Below are positions 55,581 to 64,000 of a stretch of 64,000 nucleotides of DNA, one piece after another (within the stretch, counting starts at the first letter, position 1; every line of letters begins with the position of its first letter). A model generated the notes under the pieces. The model did no database searches, was not told the DNA's origin, and saw only the letters and a program-made list of their open reading frames with translations. The position numbers and the translations under genes are program-made. The stretch comes from JACPNO01 sp963825405 (GTDB lineage Bacteria; Acidobacteriota; Terriglobia; Bryobacterales; Bryobacteraceae), in the NCBI GenBank assembly GCA_963825405.1, contig CAWGTB010000001.1, positions 310,001 to 374,000 on the forward strand. Reading direction: 5' to 3'.

Positions 55581-57326
55581 ATGAAATCCAAGAAAAAAGA
55601 CATCCGCAAGACCGCCGGCGCGACCATTTCCCAGCCGGTCTCTCCGGCGGATTCGCGGCGCTGGCTGTACGTGCTGGGCCTGTTTCTCGCGATCGCCATC
55701 GTGTTTGAGGTCTACCAGCCCGCACTGTACGGACCATTTCTGTTTGACGACAACTACCTGCCTTTCCGGCTGCCGCGCTTTCAGGTGGAGGCGCTGCGCC
55801 CCTGGTTGAGCGGCGTGCGGCCGTTGCTGATGTTTTCGTATTGGGTGAATTACCAGCTCTCCGGCTTCGAGACGTTTTCCTATCACGCCTTCAACGTCTT
55901 GTTTCACGCCGCCAACGCCGTGCTGATTTTTCTGATTGTGCGCAAGATTCTGCAGTGGGCGGGCGTCGAGAAGGAGCGGTTGGACATTCTGGCGGGCTTC
56001 GCCGGCGGGGTGTTTCTGCTGCATCCGGTACAGGCGGAATCGGTGGCGTATATTGCGAGCCGATCGGAAGATCTCAGCGGGCTTTTCTTCTTTGCCGCCT
56101 ATGCCGCTTTTCTGTACCGGCGCTCCACGGAAATTTCCTGGAGCGCGCGCGGCTGCTGTGCTGCTTTTGTTCGGCGCGGCTGCGGTCACCAAAGAGCACA
56201 CCGTAACCCTACCGGCGCTTTTGCTGTTGACGGATTATTTCTGGAACCCAGGCTTTTCCTTCACCGGCATACGCCGCAACTGGCGCTTGTACGCTCCGAT
56301 GGTGGTCGCGGGAGCGCTGGCCAGCATGTTCGTCATGCGCACGCTGCGCAACGCGACCTCCGCCGGATTCTCCGTCAAGCTGTTCACCTGGTACGAATAT
56401 TTCTTCACCCAGTGCCGCGCAATCTGGGTGTATGTACGTCTGTTCCTGCTGCCGGTGGGGCAGGCCGCCGACTATGATTTCGCCATCTCGCACACGCTGC
56501 TGGAACATGGGGCGTGGCTTGGATTGCTGGCGCTGCTGGCAGGCGCATGCGCGGCATTCTATTTTCGAAAAAAATATCCGTCTGGCGGCATTTGGATATT
56601 TCGTTTTCCTGATTCTGCTCGCGCCCACGTCGTCTTTCATTCCGATTCGCGATACCGTGGCCGAGCGGCGGCTCTATCTGCCGATGATCGGGCTGCTGTT
56701 CATCGTGGTGGAATTTCTGCGCCGCTGGAAAGCGGCAGCGGACTGCAGCGCTGGTCGTGATGGGGGTCATACTGCTGGCCGCCGGCGTGGCCACCTACCG
56801 GCGCAGCGCCGTCTGGAACAGCGCCGTGGCGCTGTGGGAAGACACGGTCGAAAAATCGCCGCGGGACGGACGCGCGCATTTTCAGCTTGGGCACGCCTAT
56901 TATCTGGAGCACGCCTGCGATAAGGCAGCCGCGCAGTATGCGATTGCCGCGCAACTCGAAACTCCCGGCGATATGCTGCTGGTGGATTGGGCGCTGGCCT
57001 TCGATTGTCTGCACCAGCCGGAAGAAGCGCTGGTTAGATTGCGTCAGGCGGCCGTCCTGCGCCCCGACGGTCATGTGTATTCGCAGATCGGAATGGTCCT
57101 CGCCAAGCAAGGGAAAAATCCGGAGGCGCTGGCGGCATTGAACACCGCAATCAGGCTCAACCCGCGTTTCGAGATGAGCTATGTTTACCGGGGCGGAGTG
57201 CATCTTGCGATGAACGATCCCGCGGCGGCTGCCGCCGATTTCAAGCGGGCACTGGCGATCAATCCGGGGAATCAGCCTGCGCGCGATGCGCTCTCCATGG
57301 CGGAACGCCAGCTCGGAAACCGGTAG
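55581..57326 (+). CDS. TMTC-like polytopic membrane protein with TPR domain, frameshifted
   Basis: About 580 aa when repaired. The N-terminal half is polytopic, with the TMTC/PMT-like first loop YGPFLFDDNYLPF and RPLLMFSYWVNYQLSGFETFSYHAFNVLFHAANAVLIF, and HPVQAESVAYIASRSEDLSGLFFFAAYAAF. One-base gains near 56155, 56575 and 56745 each move the frame. The C-terminal part has TPR repeats: DGRAHFQLGHAYYLEHACDKA, DGHVYSQIGMVLAKQGKNPEALAALNTAIRLNP, AAADFKRALAINPGN. TMTC-type enzymes transfer mannose from a lipid carrier to protein in eukaryotes; the bacterial relatives are predicted to be protein or glycan mannosyltransferases. Nearby GT2 supports a lipid-linked donor. Confidence 0.87.
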
Positions 57327-57333
57327 CGACGAA

Positions 57334-58436
57334 ATGCCTCCGCTTCGCATCGGCGTAAATGCGCTGTACCTGATCCCCGGCGAAGTGGGCGGCACCGAAA
57401 TTTATTTGCAGAGCCTGCTGCAGGCGCTCGCGGCCGTCGATCGCGACAATCACTACGTCGTATTCACCAATCGCGAAACGGGCGCCGGACTGGTACCGGA
57501 TCAGAAGAACTTCACGGTGGAGCAGCAGCCGGTGCGCGCGCGATTCCGGCCCGCGCGCATTCTTTGGGAGCAGACCGGATTGCCGCTGCGCGCCGCCGCC
57601 CGTGGGCTCGACGTGTTGTGGAATCCCGGCTTCACCGCGCCGCTTCTTTGCGGCTGCCCGCAGGTCACCGTGTTCCACGATATGCAGCACAAGCGCCATC
57701 CAGAGCATTTCCGCTGGTTCGATCTGCCCTTCTGGCGGCTGCTGCTGTATTGGTCGGCGCATCTTTCGACGCGATTGATCGCGGTCTCCGCCGCCACCCG
57801 CGACGATCTGCTGCGCTATTACCGGCTGCCTGCCGCCGTAGTATGGTCCGGCGTGGACTCCCACTTTTTCGGGATCAGGCGTTCGCCGCGGAATTATTTT
57901 TTGGCAGTATCCACATTGCATCCGCATAAAAACCTGGACGGGCTGCTGCGTGCCTTCGCGCAATTTCACAAAACTCGCCCGGAGTTTCGCTTGATCATCG
58001 CCGGGTTGCGCGGTTTCCAAACCGCGCGAGCTGGAGCAGTTGCGTCTTTCGCTGGGCCTGGCGGATAGCGGTCGAATTTACCGGCTGGGTTTCGCGCGAA
58101 AAATTGTACGAGCTCTACGCGGGCGCGTTCGCGTTTGTGTACCCCACGACGTTCGAAGGTTTCGGGTTGCCGCTACTGGAGGCTCTGGCCGCTGGCTTGC
58201 CTGCCGCGTGTTCGCGCATCGAGCCGTTGGTCGGACTCGCTGGCGGCGCCGCGCTGCTGTTCGAACCCGCCAACGACGCGGCCATTCTCGAAGCTATGAG
58301 CGCGCTGGCAACCGACGCCGATTTGCGCGCACGCCTTTCCGCGGCCGGCCCGCCGCGCGCGGCGCAATTTTCCTGGGAAGCAACTGCGCGAGCCACCTTG
58401 CAGGTTTTAGAGCAAGCTGCGCGTCAGACGATCTGA
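57334..58436 (+). CDS. Family 4 glycosyltransferase, frameshifted
   Basis: About 366 aa. The N-terminal Rossmann part is RIGVNALYLIPGEVGGTEIYLQSLLQAL; the donor domain follows with STRLIAVSAATRDDLLRYY, YFLAVSTLHPHKNLDGLLRAFAQF and the E-x7-E motif TFEGFGLPLLEALAAGLPA. One-base gains near 58030 and 58100 break the middle, and the third frame finishes LEQAARQTI. GT4 enzymes use nucleotide sugars to build glycans. It closes the glycosyltransferase cluster and overlaps the convergent DUF1501 gene by 13 bp. Confidence 0.9.
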
Positions 58437-59856
58437 TCGATCACTTTGCCTTGAATCTCGGTCAGCCGCTCCTTGCGGCCCTGATGCAGGTAGCTGAGCG
58501 CATCCTGATCGAGCCCGAGCTGGCGCAGCATGGTCGTGTGAATGTCGCGCAGGTGGTACGGGCTTATCGACGGCGCGCAAGCCGATGGCGTCGGTTGCGC
58601 CAACAACCTGTCCGCCTTTGATGCCGCCGCCCGCCATCCACATCGTGAATCCGAGGTTGTGATGATCGCGCCCCGTTGCTGCCTTGCGATTCGGGCGAGC
58701 GGCCGAATTCGCCGCCCCACAGCACCAGCGTCGAATCCAGCAGGCCGCGGCGTTTCAAATCCGTCAGCAGCGCGGCGATCGGCTGATCGGTCTGCGCCGC
58801 CATGCGCAAGTGATTCTCTTCGATGTCCTCGTGCGCGTCCCACTGCATATTTCCCGGGCCGCCGCCGGAAACCGGACGCACGTAAAGCGCACGCCCTTCT
58901 CAACCAGCCGCCGCGCCAGCAGACAGCGGCGCCCGTAATCGTCGGTCGGCTCTTTGCCGATGCCGTACATCTCGCGCGTTTCCTGCGGGCTCGCTCGACA
59001 GATCGAAAATCGCCGGGGCTTCGGTCTGCATCTTGAAAGCGAGATCGTAGGCGTTGAGGCGGGCCGCGAGTTCTGTGTCGCCCGGCTGCAATGTGGCCTG
59101 ATTCAGCCCGCGAATCAGATCCAGCGTCTTGCGGCGTTCGTCGAGCGAAACGCCCGGCGGCAGATCCAGATTCAGCACCGGCTTTCCGCCCGGACGAAAC
59201 ATGGTGGGCTGATAGACCGCGGGCAGAAATCCGTTGGTGTACATCGGCTGGCCGGCTTCGAGCGCGCCATTCGGATCGGGCATCACGACATACGCCGGCA
59301 GCGATTCGCTCTCCGACCCCAGGCCGTAAATCACCCACGAGCCCATGCTGGGAAATCCCGGAATCACGCGGCCGGTGAACAGCTGATACTGCGCCGCCGA
59401 ATGCACCACCATGTCGCCATGGCAGGAGCGAATCACGGCGATGTCGTCGATGCATTGCGCGGTGCGCGGCAGCAGGTCGGACACTTCGATGCCGCTCTTG
59501 CCGTACTTGCGGAACGTGCGCTTGGTGCCCAGCAGCTTGGCGTCGCCGGCGATGAACTGATACTTGGCTTCTCCAAATTCCGCCGGACGCTTCTGCCCGT
59601 TGAGCTGGTTGAGCAGCGGCTTGGGATCGAACGTTTCGATGTGGCTCGGCCCGCCCGCCATGAACAGAAAGATGACGGACTTGGCCTTGGCTTTATCCGG
59701 CATGTGCGGCGGCTTGGGCGCGAGCGGATTCAGCCACTGGCCGGCGCGCAGATCTTCCTGCGCCAGCATGGCGCCGAACGCCAGCGCGCCGAATCCGCAG
59801 AAGGCATCGCAAAGAAATTCGCGGCGGTTACGAGTGATTCGAGCGTGTTCCGGCAT
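58424..59856 (-). CDS. DUF1501 (sulfatase-like) secreted protein, frameshifted
   Basis: Begins at ATG 59856 with a Tat-like signal (RNRREFLCDAFCGFGALAFGAMLA), followed by KAKSVIFLFMAGGPSHIETFDPKP and HSAAQYQLFTGRVIPGFPSMGSWV. At least four indels (about 58990, 58885, 58680 and 58590) break the C-terminal half. The joined order is KEPTDDYGRRCLLARRLVEKGVRF, GNMQWDAHEDIEENHL, LWGGEFGRSPESQG, GFTMWMAGGGIKGG. DUF1501 proteins have an alkaline-phosphatase/sulfatase-like fold; here the usual Planctomycetes-type pairing with a DUF1549/DUF1553 protein holds, since the partner is 6 bp upstream. Substrate unknown. Confidence 0.87.
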
Positions 59857-59861
59857 AGGCT

Positions 59862-61853
59862 TCAATCCACGTACAGAAATGCATTCAGGTTGAACATCGC
59901 CAGGCGCGAATTGACGAAGCTTGCCTCCCTGATCTAGAAACGTCACTGCCAGCCGCAGTCTCGTGCGGCGTTGGGCGCACGGCCCGCCACCAGCCGATAA
60001 GCCAGGTCGATTTGCTTGCCGCGTATCGGATCCCGCTTCTGTTGCCAGACGCTCCACCAGCGCCGCAGCCTGCTGGTTGGACCATCGTGCCGTTCAGCAG
60101 CTCCAGCGCCTGCGGCGCGTGCGTGCTCGATTCCCGCCGCGGACAGCTCACCAGCATATCGGGCGCGTCGAAAACTTCCATGAACGGCAGACGCAGGTTG
60201 CGTTTCGCGATCAGGTACACGCTGCGGCGGTTGTGCTCGGCCGGGTCCGGCGTCACCGCCCATTGCGACGGCTTGTACAGCGCGTCCACCAGCTCCTTTT
60301 CGATGGGCACGATCACGCTCGGCCCGCCGCCGCTCAAATTCAACTTGCCCGAAGCCGCCAGCATGGCGTCGCGAATCTCTTCGGCTTCCAGGCGCCGCCG
60401 GCTGAAATGCCACAGCAGGCGATTGTCGGGATCCTTCTCGATCGCCGCGGCGTCGACTCGCGCCCGACGACTGCCGGTACGTGTTGCTCTCCAGAATCAG
60501 GCGGTGAATGTGCTTGACGCTGAAGCCGCTCGCGACGAATTCGTTGGCCAGCCAATCCAGCAGCTCGGGATGCGTGGGACGCTCGCCCATGCGGCCGAAA
60601 TCGTTGGGCGTGCCGACGATGCCGCGTCCGAAATGATAATGCCAGATGCGATTCACCATCACGCGCGCGGTCAGCGGATTTTCGGGATCGGTGACCCAGC
60701 GGGCAAGCTCGGCGCGCGGCGCGGGCGCGTCGGGCGCAGCTTCGGGGACGCCGTCAGGCAGCAAGACACCCGGCGGCCGCATGCCCACGCGGTCGCCTTT
60801 ATTTTGATAATCGCCGCGTGCCAGTAGATTGATCGACGTGCGCTTCTGAGGATCGTCGGCCACGCTGAACAGCGCCGGCAAAGGCTCGGGCTTGAGCTCC
60901 TCGGTCTCCGCCAGCCTTTTTTCGAGCTCCGGCTTCTCGGCGGCCGCGGCGTCCTTCATCACCGCGCGGATGCGCTTCAGCTCCTCATCGACCAGATCGC
61001 TGCGCGTTTTCCACGCGCGCTGCTCTTCCGGCGTGGCCTTGGGTATATCGTTGCCATGCACACGCCGCGAAGTACGCCTGCATGCGGTAGTAGTCGCTCT
61101 GGCGGAAGGGATCGAATTTGTGATCGTGGCAGCGCGCGCAACCGAGCGTCACGCCGAGCAACGCCGAGCCGACGATGTTCGTCATCTCGGTCAGCACTTC
61201 GTTGCGCGAGCTGGCGACTTCCTGGTTGCCGGCATTCTTACGCAGCGGGCCCAGCCGGTTGAAGCCGGCCGCGATGAGCGTCTCGTCTTCTGCGGGCGTG
61301 ATTTCGTCGCCGGCCAGTTGTTCCACCAGGAAGCGATCGTACGGCTTGTCGTTCTTGAACGCGCGGATCACGTAGTCGCGATAGCGCCAGGCGTCGCGCC
61401 GGTGCGTGTCGTATTCAAAGCCGTCGGTCTCGGCGAAACGCACGACGTCGAGCCAGTGCTGCCCCCAACGCTCGCCGTAGTGCGGACTCGCGAGCAGGCG
61501 TTCGACCAGTTTGTTGTAGGCGTCGGGCGAGCGATCCGCCGCGAACGCGGCGATTTCCGCGGGCGTCGGCGGCAATCCGGTCAGATCGAAGGAGACGCGA
61601 CGGATGAGCGTCGCGCGGTCGGCCGCCGGCGAGGGATGCAGGCCAGCCTTCTTGAGACCGGCGATAGACGAATGCATCGACCGCGATTGGCGGCGCCCGC
61701 CACGACGGGCACATCCGGATGCGCGCGCTTCTGGAACGCCCAATGACGCCGCTCGGCGGGCGTGTACTTTGGCAGCGGCGCAAACGAATCCGCAGCCAGC
61801 GCGCCGAAGCACACCAGCAAGCCCACCAGCCATCGTGAGCGTAACGACCGCAT
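59862..61853 (-). CDS. DUF1549/DUF1553 secreted protein, heavily frameshifted
   Basis: Opens with a signal peptide (MRSLRSRWLVGLLVCFGALAA), then the DUF1549 (PSCyt2) domain: RVSFDLTGLPPTPAEIAAF, RWGQHWLDVVRFAETDGF, NEVLTEMTNIVGSALLGVTLGCARCHDHKFDPF. The heme-like CxxCH (CARCH) is present. The DUF1553 (PSD1) domain follows: TARVMVNRIWHYHFGRGIVGTPNDFGRMGE, HIHRLILESNTYRQS and NRRSVYLIAKRNLRLPFMEVFDAPD. At least five indels (about 61660, 61045, 60465, 60055 and 59940) split it; repaired length is about 660 aa. Usually paired with DUF1501, as here. Confidence 0.87.
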
Positions 61854-61864
61854 CGTTATTAACT

Positions 61865-63516
61865 TTACGGCTCTATCGCCACCGTCGCAATACCGCGCAT
61901 CGGGTCGCGCAACTCATGCACCAGGCGCCCGGCCGCATCCACTTCGAGCAGCCGCTTGCCGGTGTAATCCGAAATAAACATACCGCCATCGGGCAGCGGA
62001 GCAACTCCGGAAGCCCAGCCCAGGCGCAGCGCCATATTGGTGCCGCCGACCGAGCGGACAATCTTGCCGGCGTGATCCACCTCAACCACTTCACCGGGAT
62101 TGGCCAGGCTCACCAGCGTGTTGCCATTGGCCAGGCGGCGCGCCTGATAAGGCACGCGCTTCTCGCCCTGAGCCTGGTACGACCACACGATTTCGCCCGC
62201 CGTATTCACTTCGATGATCTTGCTGGCGGCCTCGATTGCAATCAGCGTCGTGCCGGAATCGGTGCGATGCGAATTGCGCATGCGCATGTTGGCGAGATCG
62301 GCGCTCTCATACTTCCAGACGATGTTCCGCGCCGGATCCACTTCGATGACGCGGCCCAGTTTGGCGTCGCCGATCAGCGTGTTGCCATTGGCCAGGCGCT
62401 GGGCAGCGAGCGGATGCTCCAGGCCTTCGGCCGCGCCGTAGGTCCATACTTCCCTGCCGTCTTTATCGATTTCAACCACCCGCCGGGCCGCGCCAATCGT
62501 GTAGAGAATGTGCCCATCGGGCAGCGGCTGCACATCGTGACCATGCAGGTTCGGGATGCGCTTCAGCACCTTGCCGGAAGGCCATTCGAGCTCCAGTACT
62601 TCGCCGTTCAGGCCATGATCGGCAACTAGCAGCTTGCGTTGCTTCGCGCGAGCCAGGTGCTTGTCGAAGTACGCAAACATGAGCTGCTCGGCATGTTCCT
62701 CGTCGGCGCCTTTGAAGCCGTGGTCGGCGCCTTCGATGGTTGCAAGTTCCGCTTCAACTCCCGCCGCGCGCAGGCGCTCCGTGATCCATTCGGATTGCTC
62801 ATGCGCCACGTAGCGATCAACGGTTCCGTGGATCGAAAGCACCGGCGCCGCATTCGGCGACACCCAATAAAGCGGGCTGGCGCGTAGGTGCGCTGCACGG
62901 GCGTGTTCCAAATCGCCGCCCAGAAAAAGCGGCAGCACGTCGGCCGCGTCCACGCTCTTGCCGTAGGATTTCGTGAAATCCGTCGCGCCGTAAAAATTGA
63001 CCACGCAGGAAACACGGCTGGACTGTTCCAGATTGCCCACCGGCCCTTCCAACTCGGCGACGCCCGGCGTCAGATCCCACGAACAGCGCCAGTGTTCCGC
63101 CCGCCGAGCCGCCGGTTACGCCAATGCGGTCCGGATCGATCCCAAATCGCCCGGCGTTGGCGCGCAGAAAGCGCACCGCGGCTTTCACGTCATACACCGG
63201 GGCGGGGAACTGATTGCCGGGAGACAGGCGATACGTCACTGTGGCGGTCACGTAGCCGCGCTGGGCCAGCTTGATGCAAAGCGGCAAATAGCTTTCGCGA
63301 GTTCCGGCGCGAAATCCCCCGCCATGAATCAGCACGATGGCCGGCAGCGGCTGGCCCGCGGCGCGCGGGCGAACAATATCCAGAGCCAGGCGCGTCGCGG
63401 GATTGGAGTATTCCGAGATCCGGTTCCCAAATGAGATCGCCCGGAATCGTGGGCGGGGCGGCTTGTTGAGCGGCGGCCGGAATGACCGCCGCAAGCAAGA
63501 GAGTGAGCAAACGCAT
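61865..63516 (-). CDS. Secreted alpha/beta hydrolase fused to a beta-propeller, frameshifted
   Basis: Signal peptide MRLLTLLLAAVIPAAAQ, then after indels near 63440 and 63072 an esterase/lipase domain: IVLIHGGGFRAGTRESYLPL (oxyanion HGGG), IGVTGGSAGGTLAL (nucleophile Ser), then APVLSIHGTVDRYV and IEGADHGFKGADE for the Asp and His. From about residue 315 the rest is an NHL-like or PQQ-like propeller with repeated LPDGHILYTIG, LANGNTLIGDAKLGRVIEVDP, LANGNTLVSLANPGEVVEVD and LPDGGMFISDYTGKRLLEVD. Total about 550 aa. The fusion may place the esterase on a surface-binding propeller. Substrate unknown. Confidence 0.85.
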
Positions 63517-63544
63517 GCTCTCCAGCATATTCCATACTAGAAGT

Positions 63545-64000
63545 ATGAGCTTTCAGTTGGTGGTGAACTATCGCCCGCGCGGCGATCAAGCCAACGCCAT
63601 CGAGGAACTCTCACGCGGTATTCGCGACGGCGAAAAGCACCAGGTCCTGCTCGGCGTTACGGGCTCCGGCAAGACGTTCACCATGGCTAAGCTGATCGAA
63701 GCCTCCGGCCGTCCGGCGCTGGTGATGGCCCATAACAAGACCTTGGCGGCCCAGCTCTACCACGAGTTCAAATCTTTTTTCCCGCACAATGCGGTCGAAT
63801 ATTTCGTCAGCTATTACGATTACTACCAGCCCGAAGCCTACATTCCCTCCGGCGACGTTTACATCGAAAAAGAAGCCACCATCAATCAGGAGCTCGATAA
63901 GCTGCGCCTCTCCGCCACGCGTTCCCTGTTCGAACGCCGCGACTGCGTCATCGTCGCCAGCGTGAGCTGCATTTACGGCCTGGGCTCGCCCGAAGCGTAT
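63545..64000 (+). CDS. uvrB: UvrABC system protein B, partial
   Basis: ATG 63545 opens MSFQLVVNYRPRGDQANAIE, and VLLGVTGSGKTFTMAKLIE is the Walker A of UvrB. HNKTLAAQLYHEFKSFFP and VEYFVSYYDYYQPEAYIPS (the DNA-inserting beta-hairpin) follow, then KEATINQELDKLRLSATRSLFERRDCVIVASVSCIYGLG. The gene runs off the right edge after 152 codons, so the C-terminal domains are not seen. UvrB is the damage-verifying helicase-like component of nucleotide excision repair. It is divergent from the hydrolase-propeller gene, 28 bp away. Confidence 0.97.
   Translation, partial: MSFQLVVNYRPRGDQANAIEELSRGIRDGEKHQVLLGVTGSGKTFTMAKLIEASGRPALVMAHNKTLAAQLYHEFKSFFPHNAVEYFVSYYDYYQPEAYIPSGDVYIEKEATINQELDKLRLSATRSLFERRDCVIVASVSCIYGLGSPEAY

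Noticed and set aside
1..64000. Programmed ribosomal frameshifting or widespread pseudogenisation
   Set aside because: The shifts lack slippery heptamers with downstream structures, differ from gene to gene, and hit essential genes. Sequence error explains them better.
1..64000. tRNA genes, rRNA, CRISPR, prophage or IS elements
   Set aside because: No T-loop with matching acceptor stem, no rRNA motifs, no regular repeat-spacer pattern and no transposase or phage genes were found by eye.

Overview
This 64 kb window looks like chromosome from a soil-type Acidobacteriota, most likely near Solibacter/Bryobacter (Bryobacterales). The taxonomic signs are an acidobacterial-type duplicated permease (ADOP/MacB-like), a paired DUF1549/DUF1553 and DUF1501 locus, a PEP-CTERM protein, a TMTC-like TPR membrane protein, many secreted propeller and TPR proteins, high GC, and dispersed palindromic repeats. 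This is inference from gene families only. No rRNA, tRNA, CRISPR array, prophage or transposase was recognised.

Layout. 1-11.3 kb holds metabolic and secreted enzymes: a PQQ-type propeller, SDR, M20 deacylase, DUF885 peptidase, PhyH oxygenase, DUF421, an NADP-binding protein, a two-domain hydrolase, an MGDG-synthase-like glycosyltransferase and an MBL hydrolase. 11.4-19.3 kb holds rmuC, proline dehydrogenase, a bifunctional penicillin-binding protein and two TPR proteins. 19.4-26.4 kb holds an FHA-GAF-PP2C phosphatase coupled to a Fur regulator, a PEP-CTERM protein, xseA, HNH and ComF. 26.6-30.5 kb is a sugar-acid catabolic operon (enolase-superfamily dehydratase, GYD protein, FAH-family enzyme, semialdehyde dehydrogenase) that fits a non-phosphorylative pentose pathway. 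30.5-34 kb is LemA, a nucleotidyltransferase, a TPM protein and an M16 peptidase. 34-43 kb has rlmN and the tight operon valS-nadC-birA-coaX. 44.6-47 kb is selD-pyrF-dedA. 47-53.4 kb has propeller proteins and the ADOP permease. 53.4-58.4 kb is a glycosyltransferase cluster. 58.4-63.5 kb holds DUF1501, DUF1549/1553 and a hydrolase-propeller fusion. uvrB runs off the right edge.

The most notable observation is selD. The usual start misses the catalytic N-terminus, which becomes complete only if an in-frame TGA (44721-44723) is read as selenocysteine. A perfect 7-bp hairpin sits at SECIS distance behind it, so selenophosphate synthetase is probably itself a selenoprotein here.

The window is full of single-base frameshifts (at least 35), also in housekeeping genes (valS, rlmN, selD, a PBP, M16). 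They cluster in 12-19, 31-35, 43-46 and 50-63.5 kb. Most are single-base gains, often beside an identical base, which points to sequencing or assembly error rather than gene decay. Split genes are therefore annotated as one locus with the approximate shift positions given. Three families of palindromic repeats and one well-formed promoter/operator (upstream of the ADOP permease) complete the picture.
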